Source of the DNA: Chryseosolibacter sp964563295
GTDB lineage: Bacteria; Bacteroidota; Bacteroidia; Cytophagales; Cyclobacteriaceae
Length of the DNA: 18,901 nucleotides
Assembly (NCBI GenBank): GCA_964563295.1
Contig: CAZLWX010000078.1
Span: 1-18,901, forward strand
Direction: 5' to 3'
Positions 1 through 8,050 of this stretch are shown one piece after another (positions within the stretch are counted from its first letter, which is position 1; the number at the start of each line of letters is the position of its first letter). A program made the translations under genes and the position numbers. Below the pieces are notes generated by a model. The model worked only from the letters and a program-made list of their open reading frames with translations, was not told the DNA's origin and searched no databases.

Positions 1-67
1 TGTGCTGTTGCAGGATCACGGTGATCGCGTTTCCTTCCGAAGCATTAAGATCAAGGAGTTGAAGTAG
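1..67 (+). CDS. C-terminal end of a probable 3-keto-disaccharide hydrolase (DUF1080), partial
   Basis: Only the last 21 codons lie in the window, read in the frame that ends with TAG at 65-67. The visible tail includes LQDHGDRVSFRSIKIKEL. A final 'LQDHG..V.FR.I.IKEL' strand is typical of the C-terminus of DUF1080 (3-keto-disaccharide hydrolase) proteins, whose concanavalin-like beta sandwich ends this way. These proteins are usually secreted or periplasmic and act on 3-keto-glycosides or related glycosides. The next gene, 18 bases downstream, is a Gfo/Idh/MocA dehydrogenase, the usual genomic companion of DUF1080 proteins in Bacteroidota, which supports the call. The rest of the gene is outside the window, so start, domains and signal peptide cannot be judged. 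Confidence 0.6.
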   Translation, partial: VLLQDHGDRVSFRSIKIKELK

Positions 68-85
68 AACACAAACTTTAACACG

Positions 86-1450
86 ATGTCGATAAAAAAA
101 TCAAGAAGAGAATTTCTGAGGAAATCGGTAGTAGCAAGCGGTGGCTTATTTGCCGGTGCCATTGGATTTAGTGCCAGGTCATACGGAAACATCATGGGCT
201 CGAACGACAGAGTCCGTGTCGGCGTAGTTGGTTTCTCCGATCGTTTCAGAAGCTCATTGCTGCCGGCGTTTCAGTTTCATAATGAGGAACTCAACTTTGA
301 TATTGTTGCCGTGTCTGATATTTGGCGTGTCCGACGCGAGGCGGGACAAGCCCATCTATCTTCGAAAATGGGTCACAGTGTGAAAGCATTCCGCAACAAT
401 GAAGAGCTGTACGACTCAAAAGAATGCGACGCCGTCATAATCAGTACACCCGATTTTCTTCATGCGCTTCACCTGGTGGAAGCCATGAAGGCGGGATGCG
501 ACGCATACGTGGAAAAACCTTTTGCGGAAACGATGGAGGACAACCGCGCTGCCCTGGCCGCTGTTCGATCGTCGAACAAGATTGTTCAGATTGGATCGCA
601 GCGTCGAAGCGGAGCAAATTACCACGCCGCGGCGGATTTCATAAAGAGCGGCAAGTTTGGCCCTGTGACGATGGTTGAGCTAACCTGGAATGTCAATCAG
701 CCGGGCCGCTGGCGGAGACCCGCTTTGGTCGCACAGATGAAGGAGCATGACACGGACTGGAAACGCTTCATCATGAATCGTCCTTTCGAGCCATTCGACG
801 CGCGCAAACACCTGGAGTATCGATTGTTCTGGCCGTACTCGTCAGGACTACCCGGTCAGTGGATGAGTCACCAAATCGACACGGTTCACTGGTTTACAGG
901 ACTTCGCCATCCGAGAAGTGTGGTTGCAAACGGTGGAGTCTACGTTTGGAAGGACGGCAGGAAAAACTGGGACACGCTCACGGCCGTCTTCGATTACGGC
1001 CCGGTCGACAACCCCGCCGACGGATTTCAAGTGACCTTTGCTGCACGTATGCACAACGGTGAGGAGCATCCAAAAGAAATCTACTATTCTAATGGTGGCG
1101 AGCTTAACCTGGCGACAAATAAGGTTTCACCTACAGGAGGCCTGACAGAGTATCACGCGAAAGCGATGAACATGGAGCCGAATTTGCTCCCCGAGGTGGA
1201 CCTTGCCGATCTTAGTGTGAGGACGGTGGCAACCGCGAATACCGGCGGCGATATCACGACATCAAACCATATGCGCAACTGGATGGAGTGCGTCCGCAGC
1301 CGTAAAGAACCAAACGCTCCCGTTGAGGCGGGTTATGCTCATGCTGTTGCTTGTATCATGACAACGGCGGCAACTCAAACGGGTGCCAAGGCAACATTCG
1401 ATGAAAAGTCACAGGAAGTGATTGCGAACGGCAAGATTTTCAAATATTAA
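86..1450 (+). CDS. Gfo/Idh/MocA family oxidoreductase with Tat signal
   Basis: This is a 454-residue NAD(P)-dependent sugar or polyol dehydrogenase of the Gfo/Idh/MocA family. Residues 6-13 read SRREFLRK, followed by a short hydrophobic alanine/glycine stretch to about residue 30. That is a twin-arginine signal, so the protein is probably exported folded with its cofactor. The Rossmann fold begins near residue 43 (VRVGVVGF), TPDFLHALH lies at 121-129, and the family's EKP motif is at 143-145 (YVEKPFAET), whose Lys is catalytic. A His-containing SHQID...H stretch sits in the substrate domain around residues 259-268. The length is normal for exported family members. The ATG at 86 is the natural start because the Tat motif follows at once. 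It sits 18 bases after a DUF1080-like gene and 18 bases before an SDR gene, consistent with an operon. Oxidation of a glycoside to its 3-keto form is the likely reaction by context; the exact substrate cannot be read from sequence. Confidence 0.9.
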   Translation: MSIKKSRREFLRKSVVASGGLFAGAIGFSARSYGNIMGSNDRVRVGVVGFSDRFRSSLLPAFQFHNEELNFDIVAVSDIWRVRREAGQAHLSSKMGHSVKAFRNNEELYDSKECDAVIISTPDFLHALHLVEAMKAGCDAYVEKPFAETMEDNRAALAAVRSSNKIVQIGSQRRSGANYHAAADFIKSGKFGPVTMVELTWNVNQPGRWRRPALVAQMKEHDTDWKRFIMNRPFEPFDARKHLEYRLFWPYSSGLPGQWMSHQIDTVHWFTGLRHPRSVVANGGVYVWKDGRKNWDTLTAVFDYGPVDNPADGFQVTFAARMHNGEEHPKEIYYSNGGELNLATNKVSPTGGLTEYHAKAMNMEPNLLPEVDLADLSVRTVATANTGGDITTSNHMRNWMECVRSRKEPNAPVEAGYAHAVACIMTTAATQTGAKATFDEKSQEVIANGKIFKY

Positions 1451-1468
1451 TTCCGCGAATTGTCATCC

Positions 1469-2290
1469 ATGCACCTTACGGACTTATTTGATATCAGGGG
1501 GAGAGTTGCTGTTGTCACGGGCGGCACCGGTGTGCTTGGTGGCGCGATGGCTAAAGGCCTTGCTGCCGCGGGAGTAAAAGTAGTTGTGCTTGGGCGAAGA
1601 GCATCAGCGGGAGAGGAGATCGTAGAAGAGATTCGTCGCAGCGGCCACGAAGCCAGCTTCGTGAAGGCGGATGTGCTCGACGTGACATCACTGGAGCAGG
1701 CAAATGAGGCCATGCTGAAAATGCATGGTCGCCTTGATATCTTGGTTAACGCCGCGGGCGGAAACCTGGCAGGTGCCGTAATCAATTCTGAGCAGACTTT
1801 TTTCGATCTCGAGATGCCGGAGTTTCAAAAGGTCGTCGATCTTAATCTGACCGGGACAGTGCTTCCCACCAAGATATTCTGCCAGCATATGGCGAAGGCG
1901 AAGCAAGGGGTGGTGATAAACATTGCTTCGATGTCGTCATTCCGGCCGATCACGCGTGTCGTGGGTTATTCCGCGGCTAAGGCTGCAATCCTTAACTTCA
2001 CGGGATGGATGGCCATCGAAATGGCCCGTAAATTCGGAGAAGGGATTCGCGTAAACGGCATTGCCCCTGGCTTTTTCCTCACGGAACAAAACCGTTCGTT
2101 GCTTACGCGCGAGGAGGGTGGGTACACGCCAAGAGGTGAGGCTGCCATACAGCACACCCCTTTTGGCCGTTTTGGAGAGCCCGATGAGCTTATTGGCACC
2201 TTGATATGGCTTTGCTCAGACGCTTCGCGGTTTGTCACGGGGGTCACCATTCCGGTAGATGGTGGATTTAATGTGTACTGTGGAGTATGA
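1469..2290 (+). CDS. SDR family oxidoreductase, D-mannonate oxidoreductase-like
   Basis: This is a classical short-chain dehydrogenase of 273 residues counted from the ATG at 1469. A TTG at 1460 would add only three residues, and the family normally begins near 'LFDIRG', so I prefer the ATG. The cofactor motif TGGTGVLG is at 17-24, NAAG at 94-97, the probable catalytic Ser at 154, and YSAAK (catalytic Tyr 167 and Lys 171) at 167-171. The PGFFLTEQNR loop at 200-209 and the DGGFNVYCGV end resemble the Bacteroidota SDRs annotated as D-mannonate oxidoreductase (fructuronate reductase) or 2-keto-gluconate-type 5-dehydrogenases. The protein is cytosolic, with no signal peptide. It follows the Gfo/Idh/MocA gene by 18 bases and is probably co-transcribed, suggesting a role in the same sugar or uronate pathway. 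SDR membership is certain; the substrate is an inference. Confidence 0.85.
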   Translation: MHLTDLFDIRGRVAVVTGGTGVLGGAMAKGLAAAGVKVVVLGRRASAGEEIVEEIRRSGHEASFVKADVLDVTSLEQANEAMLKMHGRLDILVNAAGGNLAGAVINSEQTFFDLEMPEFQKVVDLNLTGTVLPTKIFCQHMAKAKQGVVINIASMSSFRPITRVVGYSAAKAAILNFTGWMAIEMARKFGEGIRVNGIAPGFFLTEQNRSLLTREEGGYTPRGEAAIQHTPFGRFGEPDELIGTLIWLCSDASRFVTGVTIPVDGGFNVYCGV

Positions 2291-2402
2291 GGCATTCCAA
2301 ACTTTTTTGCCGACGAGAAGGTTTAGCTGATGTAGCATTTCCATTTTTTGTTTTCCAACCACTAAACGCCCTTGGCGATATTAGATTTAGTAACTACCCA
2401 AC

Positions 2403-3617
2403 TTGAATTTCCACGACTTTAATTTCGACTCCCGGCTGCTTGACGGACTGGACTCGATGGGATACACGAAGCCCACACCGGTCCAGGAGCTGACCATCCC
2501 CGCTGTTTTGGCGAACCGCGACGTCATTGCATGTGCCCAGACGGGCACGGGCAAGACAGCAGCGTACATTTTGCCGATTCTCAACAAGATCATACACACA
2601 GACAAGCGTCACTTGAATACGTTGGTTATTGCTCCAACACGCGAGTTAGCCCTGCAGATCGATCAACAGGTGGAAGGATTTGCTTACTTCCTGGGTATAA
2701 GCTCCATTCCAATTTATGGCGGTGGTGACGGCGCAGCGTGGGATCAGCAGCGAAAGGCCTTGGAGCAGGGCGCGGATATCATCATCGCCACACCCGGACG
2801 ACTCATCGCACTCCTTGCGGCTGGAACCATCGATTTTACTCATCTCCAGCACCTGGTGCTCGACGAAGCCGATCGAATGCTGGATATGGGTTTTTTCGAT
2901 GACATCATCAAGATCATCAGCTATTTGCCGACGAACCGGCAAACGCTTTTGTTTTCTGCAACGATGCCGCCTCGGATCAGGACCCTTGCCAACAAGATCC
3001 TCACCAATCCCGAAGAGATCAGCATTGCCATTTCAAAGCCTGCGGAAGGTGTAGTACAGCACGCCTATCTGGTCCATGATCACCAGAAAGGGCCGCTGTT
3101 GAAGAAACTGCTGAAGACGGATGATCATCAGAGTATCATTGTTTTCTCGAATTCCAAAGAGAATGTCAAGAAGTTGGGTTACGAGCTGCGCCGCGCCGGC
3201 ATGTCTGTGCAACCATTTCACTCCGATCTGGAACAAGAGGAGCGCGAATTAATCCTGAATCAGTTCAGAAATCGCCAACTGAGAATTCTTATCGGTACCG
3301 ACATACTCTCCAGAGGAATTGATGTTGAGGGGATCGGACTGGTCGTCAATTACGATACGCCACACGACGCTGAGGACTATGTTCATCGCGTGGGACGCAC
3401 AGCCCGGGCGGAGCGCACAGGTGTGGCGGTCACGTTTGTCAACGAAAAAGACCAGCATAAATTTGCCAGGATTGAGAAGCTCATCGGGAGGGAGATCGAA
3501 AAGCTGCCGTTACCGCCTGAGCTCGGCGAAGGGCCGGTGCCGGGCCAAAGACGGGTTCAACAAAAGAAGAAGCGATTTTCGCGCGACAGGCGCAATATGC
3601 GTCGCAGGGGTCGCTGA
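2403..3617 (+). CDS. DEAD-box ATP-dependent RNA helicase
   Basis: This 404-residue superfamily 2 RNA helicase unwinds or remodels RNA (ribosome assembly, cold adaptation, mRNA turnover) in the cytosol. All family motifs are present in order: a Q motif ending GYTKPTPVQ (about 20-28), motif I AQTGTGKT (45-52), Ia PTRELALQ (78-85), GG in YGGGDG, TPGR (130-133), II DEAD (154-157), III SAT (185-187), V DILSRGIDVE (300-309) and VI HRVGRTAR (328-335). A short tail from about 378 is strongly basic (KKKRFSRDRRNMRRRGR), typical of the RhlE/CsdA-like RNA-binding extensions. The start is a TTG. An in-frame TAA at 2391-2393 excludes a longer protein, and the next in-frame Met is at residue 19, inside the Q motif region, so TTG is very likely correct. 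A 112-base gap separates it from the SDR gene, so it is probably its own transcription unit. It ends 6 bases from a convergent gene. Confidence 0.95.
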   Translation: MNFHDFNFDSRLLDGLDSMGYTKPTPVQELTIPAVLANRDVIACAQTGTGKTAAYILPILNKIIHTDKRHLNTLVIAPTRELALQIDQQVEGFAYFLGISSIPIYGGGDGAAWDQQRKALEQGADIIIATPGRLIALLAAGTIDFTHLQHLVLDEADRMLDMGFFDDIIKIISYLPTNRQTLLFSATMPPRIRTLANKILTNPEEISIAISKPAEGVVQHAYLVHDHQKGPLLKKLLKTDDHQSIIVFSNSKENVKKLGYELRRAGMSVQPFHSDLEQEERELILNQFRNRQLRILIGTDILSRGIDVEGIGLVVNYDTPHDAEDYVHRVGRTARAERTGVAVTFVNEKDQHKFARIEKLIGREIEKLPLPPELGEGPVPGQRRVQQKKKRFSRDRRNMRRRGR

Positions 3618-3623
3618 TTTGAA

Positions 3624-4913
3624 TTACCTGGTTTCAATACTTTGGAGCACGCGACCGAGGAACCCATCAATCGCGTCATAATCAATCCACCGCGCCACAA
3701 TCACCAGATCATTGTCCTCATCTACATAAATCATGTTGGTGCCGGCGCCGATATGAGCGAACGCCGTTTCTGGCGCGCTGGGGAAAAGCTTCTTTCCTGT
3801 ATTTAGGAAATAGTTCATGAAGCCATAAGTGTCTTTGGCTGGTGTCGGCGTGCGCGATTGCCTGATCCAACTCTCGGGAATCACTTGTCGATCTTTCCAT
3901 TTTCCGTGGCGGAGCGTCAGGTAACCGAACCGCGCCTGGTCGTAAGCTGTGATGAACATACCGCCACCCCAATGTGATCCGCCGCTCACCGATTGCACGG
4001 CCTGACCATCCAGCACGATCCACGAATTTTCATAACCAGTCCACCTCCAGGTAGGAGAGGCGTCAATCGGATCCATCACCTTTTCCTTCAGCACTACCGG
4101 CAATGGCTTTCTCCAGATATTTAGCAGGGCAAGTGCCAACACGTTCACACGGGTGTCGTTGTATTTGTACACGGTTCCCGGTTCATTTCGCGGGCGGGTC
4201 ATCCATTCCGATGCGGGGCCTTCGGGGCGGTCCGCCCAGTCGGGTTTTCCCCAAAGTGTTCCTTCCCAGTCGCTGGTCTGACGCAGAAGATGGTTCCAGG
4301 TGATCTTCCTGTTGTGACCGGTGTCGAAGAGTTCAATGACGTCCGGCGACTTGAGTTCGTCGGCTTTGTTTCCTGCATTCGGCGAAGGATTGAACGGGAT
4401 CACTGGCGCCATATAGGAGTGCACCTGGTCATGGATGTCACGAATCAATTCGTCGCGCACGGCCAGGCCGGCTAGCGTCGACAGAAAACTCTTTGCAACG
4501 CTGAACGTCTGATCGACGCGCCACGGACTTCCCCATTCCGCCACCACATAGCCCTTCCGAATGACGAGCCCGGTGGATTCACCCCGCTCTTTTAACGGAC
4601 CTATAGGGTATCCAAATGGTTCGCGGCCAAATGCACTTTCGTAAAATGCTTCTTTTAGATTACGGGGTGCCGTTGACTCGTGACCGATGGCAAACTCGAT
4701 TGCTTCTTTGAGACGAGTCGGATTCATCCCAACCGAAGCCGGGTCTTTCTTTTCCCACGGGCCAGGATCGGGATAATAGACCTTCTGAGAAAATGAGGGA
4801 GTAAGGGCTAACAACAGCAGCGGGATGAGAAGCTGCGACCAGATTATGCGACGCACGAGTATGGGGTTTAGGTACCAAAAGATACGCAATGCGGCGGTGC
4901 CTTGAAAGAACAT
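3624..4913 (-). CDS. Exported serine hydrolase, beta-lactamase (class C)/NylB-like family
   Basis: The protein has up to 429 residues and belongs to the SxxK penicillin-recognising hydrolases (class C beta-lactamase, EstB and 6-aminohexanoate-dimer hydrolase relatives). S138-V-A-K141 lies in TFSVAKSF, Y249-K-Y-N252 provides the YxN-type motif, and H387-I-G replaces the KTG triad. Replacement of KTG by HxG is common in esterase and peptidase members of the family. A downstream WGGGMFITAYDQARFG segment is typical of this group. The hydrophobic segment at about 24-42 ends at SFSQ, indicating a signal peptide. The ATG at 4913 gives an unusually long n-region; a GTG at 4854-4856 (residue 20) would give a 410-residue product with a normal signal peptide and may be the true start. 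It is last in the minus-strand cluster, 75 bases after the holin-like gene. Likely activities are esterase, amidase or D-peptidase in the periplasm; the substrate is unknown. Confidence 0.85.
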   Translation of the reverse strand: MFFQGTAALRIFWYLNPILVRRIIWSQLLIPLLLLALTPSFSQKVYYPDPGPWEKKDPASVGMNPTRLKEAIEFAIGHESTAPRNLKEAFYESAFGREPFGYPIGPLKERGESTGLVIRKGYVVAEWGSPWRVDQTFSVAKSFLSTLAGLAVRDELIRDIHDQVHSYMAPVIPFNPSPNAGNKADELKSPDVIELFDTGHNRKITWNHLLRQTSDWEGTLWGKPDWADRPEGPASEWMTRPRNEPGTVYKYNDTRVNVLALALLNIWRKPLPVVLKEKVMDPIDASPTWRWTGYENSWIVLDGQAVQSVSGGSHWGGGMFITAYDQARFGYLTLRHGKWKDRQVIPESWIRQSRTPTPAKDTYGFMNYFLNTGKKLFPSAPETAFAHIGAGTNMIYVDEDNDLVIVARWIDYDAIDGFLGRVLQSIETR

Positions 4914-4988
4914 TATTATGGCGGTCGCCTACATCGGTCAGCGGAGGCTGCATTCCGATCAACGGTGGGGCCACCCGTTCCCGAGAAG

Positions 4989-5366
4989 TCACGCCGCTGC
5001 TGTGCGTGCATTATAAGCGGCAGTGCGTGCCTGGGCGACCTGTCGCTCTTTTTTCTCACTTCGTTTCTTGTCGACGGCGAGTTTCCAAATATAGAGACCA
5101 ATTCCAGCCAGAAGGTAGAATGCCGTCACAATGGCAAATCCTGCCCACGCGCTGTTCATGCTTGCGTTTAGGGCAGCAGCCACTGTTATGCTGAGGAACA
5201 TCAGAAACAGCAACGATACCAGCCCCATCAATGCGAACTTGATCGCCTTACCGATCAATGCCTGCATATCCTCCTTTGCGACTTCTTTCATGTGCTGAAC
5301 TTCGCGTTCGGCGTATCGAAACGGTGCCAGTATGGCGCCTGCGGCTCTGTAAAATAATTCGGTCAT
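4989..5366 (-). CDS. Holin-superfamily-like two-helix membrane protein (phage holin family, DUF1469 type)
   Basis: This is a 125-residue protein counted from the ATG at 5366. An in-frame ATG at 5423 would overlap the preceding gene by 47 bases and add a Trp/Thr-rich leader (residues such as QTWWFWTST) unlike the family, so I chose 5366, which leaves a 10-base gap. The N-terminal third is an amphipathic, charged helix (YAEREVQHMKEVAKEDMQAL). Two hydrophobic segments follow, at roughly residues 43-65 and 72-93, then a short Lys/Arg/Glu-rich cytoplasmic tail. This architecture matches the 'phage holin family' (actinobacterial holin superfamily III-like) proteins that are chromosomal and widespread in Bacteroidota and Proteobacteria. 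The name does not imply lysis or a prophage. It directly follows a YtxH gene, a recurrent pairing, and probably has a membrane stress or envelope role. The specific function is unknown. Confidence 0.75.
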   Translation of the reverse strand: MTELFYRAAGAILAPFRYAEREVQHMKEVAKEDMQALIGKAIKFALMGLVSLLFLMFLSITVAAALNASMNSAWAGFAIVTAFYLLAGIGLYIWKLAVDKKRSEKKERQVAQARTAAYNARTAAA

Positions 5367-5376
5367 AACGGTGCTG

Positions 5377-5592
5377 TTAGTGCTCGTCCAAAACCACCAC
5401 GTCTGCATCGGCTGGTTCGACAATTTCCTTCTCCAGGGCCTTCATCTTGCGTTTGGCCATTGCCCGGTCAACGATCTTGTCAGCTTCGTCCCTGATCCGT
5501 CTGCGGGTAACCTTGCCGGCATCGGGAGCGATCAAGATTCCAATTGCAGTTCCCATGGCTGCTCCCAATAGAAAGATCAAGCTGGTTTTCAT
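5377..5592 (-). CDS. YtxH domain-containing small membrane protein
   Basis: This is a 71-residue protein. An N-terminal glycine/alanine helix (about residues 4-22, FLLGAAMGTAIGILIAPDAG) leads into a basic segment, GKVTRRRI, then a charged helix rich in Lys, Glu and Ala. A Gly-zipper membrane helix followed by LIAP..G...R is the YtxH family signature. Members are small single-span or membrane-associated proteins, in Bacillus linked to general stress, with no established biochemical activity. The gene lies 10 bases upstream of the holin-like gene and is almost certainly co-transcribed with it. It follows tamL after a 100-base gap. On the minus strand TATAAT is present at 5630-5625, but this is not the usual Bacteroidota promoter form, so I do not call a promoter. 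Family assignment is good; function is unknown. Confidence 0.85.
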   Translation of the reverse strand: MKTSLIFLLGAAMGTAIGILIAPDAGKVTRRRIRDEADKIVDRAMAKRKMKALEKEIVEPADADVVVLDEH

Positions 5593-5692
5593 TTGTTTTT
5601 TGATTTTCTTAATTCCTAAGTAAGATTATACCATTGGGATTTCGACGAGTGACCGACTTGATAAGGGAAATTATTCCCCGAAAAATCTCCCG

Positions 5693-8050
5693 TCAGAATG
5701 GATATCCAATCGCGATGTTGAGGATGAGGTTCTCCCGTCGCCATGCGGCGCTTCGGGGATCGATTTCGTTCCAAACCCATCTGCTCCCGTCCGGCAGGTA
5801 CGGTTTGCGGACCGGAAATGCGACGTCGAATCGCAGAATGAAAAAGTTGAAGTCAAAGCGAAGACCTGCTCCGGTTCCGGCCGCCAGCTCGTCAAGGAAT
5901 GTCTTTCGATTGAATTTACTGCCGGGTCGAAGGGTGTCATCTCTCCAGAGCCAGATGTTGCCCGCATCGAAGAACAGTGCTCCTTTCATCAGCTTGTTTA
6001 TGTCAAACCGGAATTCAACGCTTCCCTCTATTTTCAGGTCACCACGCTGGTCGAGAAATAAGATATTGTTTTCCGATTGCTGATCGCTGCGAACATTATA
6101 CGTCCCTGGCCCGATCGAGCGCGCCGGGAACGCGCGGACACTGTTTGATCCTCCGACCGAAAACTGACGGATGTAGGGCATCGTGATCGAATTGCCAAAG
6201 GGCAGGCCCGCGCCTGCCACCAGTCGCGAGGCGAGCATATTTCGTTCATCGAATTGATAGTAATGGCGGAAATCGATTTCCCCTCTGACAAACTGGGAGT
6301 ACGCTGAACCAAATATTGTTTCCAGGGAGTCGCTTTCCGCACTCTGCCTGAAATCGCCGCCCTTTAGCAGCTGGACAAAATTTCCAGCGGACTCAGCTTT
6401 GGCGTTGAAGTAGAAATGATTTTTCTCATACCGGCGCTCCCGAAATCGCTCCTGTCGCTCTTGGTTGACCTGGGTGTTCAGGGTAAATGCGTAGCGGGCT
6501 CCCATGATGAATTGATCTTCGAGTGATCGCCTCAGAAATGTGTTGTTGCGGATCGATGATCTGAATTCCGGCGAGGTCTTACTGAGCCTCATATAAGAAA
6601 TGTCTACGGGAAACAGCTCGTGGTTTTTTAGGGTGTTTTCACGCCACGTGAAGCCGTAAGCCAGGTTGGCTGAGTTCAGCCGGAAGTAACTGATCCGCTG
6701 CTGCAGCCGGAAACCGAGCTTGACGTCGGTGGTCGGCAGGTATTTTCGGGAGGGATAATAAATATTAAACGGCGTTACAAAGCGAGGTGCTGACAGGCTT
6801 GACTCAACACCCAGTTCGAACGCATTCAATGGTTGTTTGATTTTACGGCTTACCTGGACTTCATATCCCGTATTAACCATAATCTGGAACCGTTCCGACC
6901 CGCGGAGGAAATTCCGGTTTGTGAAGCTGACGTTCAAGCCTGGTCCGACAAAGTTGTTCGACTTTGAGGTCAATTGAAATTCCGAACGAATGGACTTCTT
7001 TTGTTGTGGTGTAAGATAGATCCTCGCATTAAGCAAGGCTGAGTCCGATGCTGATTCCTCATACTTAATATTGACAAACTTAAAGGAACCCAGGCTCATC
7101 AGGTGTGATAAGGTATATTCGTGGTCTACCCGCCGATAAATATTCCCCTGCTTAAGATTCACAACATCGGTGATGATGCGCGGCCGATAATTCCGCTGAC
7201 GGTCGATGTAATTGTATCCATCGATCTTAAACGTGTCAGCCACCGACAATAGCGAGTCGTCCATCAGGGTATAGTCCGGGTAAATAGTCACGCTCCCGAT
7301 CCGATAAATGCGAGTGGCCTTGGAAGGCACCCCGTTCTCAAGCAAAAGGCTTAAGTCGATCTTGCGATCACCAACGGTGCTGTCGGCTTCGAAGACCAGG
7401 TGCCGGTCGTCGAAAAAGAAATAGCCGTAATTTTCAAGCGATTCTTCGATGCGGGCCTGTTCGGCCTGAAGACGCTCGAGGTTGTATCGCTGGTTTTCTT
7501 TCAAATACGACTCCTGCTTTATCGAATCGATGTTTGCAAACAACCTGGTATCTTCAGGGTAGTCGATGTTTCTCAACCGGTAGGGGCGATGCACGGTTGC
7601 CGTGTAGGTGACGTTTCCCTTTTTGCCTTCGACTTCCGTCTGATATCGCACTTCTGCCTGGAAGTATCCATTGTTGACGAGGTGTCCCCGTATCAGGTTA
7701 GCCGTGCGTTCTGCGTTGACGTCGCTCATGTACACCGGCACCTGGCCGAGTTTATTTTTCACGAAACTGCGGAAGCTTTTTTTTGCTTCCGCCGGACCGG
7801 CGATGTAATAGAACCATACTCCCGGCCGCATTCCCAGTATGGTCGTGTTCGGACGTGGCGAAACGTTCTGGTCCATCAGTTCCTTGATCCGATTTTTGGC
7901 GCGGACCCGTCCCTGTGGCTCCAGCCTGATTTCGTACCCCGTATATAGCGCTTCACTCTCCGGAACATACTTGATAGCACTGCACCCTACTAGCACTGTC
8001 ATAGTCAGAAGCCAGATCGTGTTCGCCGGAACTGATCGCGCTCTAATCAT
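5693..8050 (-). CDS. tamL: TamL-type lipid-anchored Omp85 (BamA/TamA family) outer membrane protein
   Basis: This 785-residue protein is the outer-membrane partner of TamB. The N-terminus has a hydrophobic stretch ending LVGC (Cys 23), a lipobox. TamA of Proteobacteria lacks this, whereas the Bacteroidota variant TamL carries it. The early sequence (KYVPESEALYTGYEI) and the following alpha/beta region to about residue 350 fit POTRA domains. From about 370 onwards alternating beta-strand sequence (FQLTSKSNNFVGPGLNVSF, then FTNRNFLRGSE) corresponds to the 16-stranded Omp85 barrel, and VGGSNSVRAFP near 640 resembles the barrel motif containing the conserved loop-6 VRGF-type element. The chain ends NLILNIAIGYPF, with the terminal aromatic residue of a beta-signal. 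The start overlaps the tamB stop by 8 bases, indicating translational coupling. The expected role is assembly or insertion of outer-membrane components with TamB. The alternative, another BamA paralogue, is less likely given the neighbour. Confidence 0.88.
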   Translation of the reverse strand: MIRARSVPANTIWLLTMTVLVGCSAIKYVPESEALYTGYEIRLEPQGRVRAKNRIKELMDQNVSPRPNTTILGMRPGVWFYYIAGPAEAKKSFRSFVKNKLGQVPVYMSDVNAERTANLIRGHLVNNGYFQAEVRYQTEVEGKKGNVTYTATVHRPYRLRNIDYPEDTRLFANIDSIKQESYLKENQRYNLERLQAEQARIEESLENYGYFFFDDRHLVFEADSTVGDRKIDLSLLLENGVPSKATRIYRIGSVTIYPDYTLMDDSLLSVADTFKIDGYNYIDRQRNYRPRIITDVVNLKQGNIYRRVDHEYTLSHLMSLGSFKFVNIKYEESASDSALLNARIYLTPQQKKSIRSEFQLTSKSNNFVGPGLNVSFTNRNFLRGSERFQIMVNTGYEVQVSRKIKQPLNAFELGVESSLSAPRFVTPFNIYYPSRKYLPTTDVKLGFRLQQRISYFRLNSANLAYGFTWRENTLKNHELFPVDISYMRLSKTSPEFRSSIRNNTFLRRSLEDQFIMGARYAFTLNTQVNQERQERFRERRYEKNHFYFNAKAESAGNFVQLLKGGDFRQSAESDSLETIFGSAYSQFVRGEIDFRHYYQFDERNMLASRLVAGAGLPFGNSITMPYIRQFSVGGSNSVRAFPARSIGPGTYNVRSDQQSENNILFLDQRGDLKIEGSVEFRFDINKLMKGALFFDAGNIWLWRDDTLRPGSKFNRKTFLDELAAGTGAGLRFDFNFFILRFDVAFPVRKPYLPDGSRWVWNEIDPRSAAWRRENLILNIAIGYPF

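Noticed and set aside
2347..2389. Promoter for the helicase gene (TTTG at 2347 and TAGATTTA at 2382)
   Set aside because: The two elements are 31 bases apart, beyond the usual spacing, and the second is an imperfect match.
4989..5592. Possible prophage or lysis module suggested by the holin-type name
   Set aside because: No endolysin, structural, integrase or repressor genes are nearby; holin-family/YtxH pairs are ordinary chromosomal genes in Bacteroidota.
5634..6083. A 149-codon plus-strand open frame over the 3' end of tamL
   Set aside because: It is Arg/Ser-rich, motif-free sequence opposite the conserved barrel end of TamL.
7400..7948. A 182-codon open frame antisense to tamL
   Set aside because: It has no family resemblance and lies wholly inside the well-supported TamL POTRA region.
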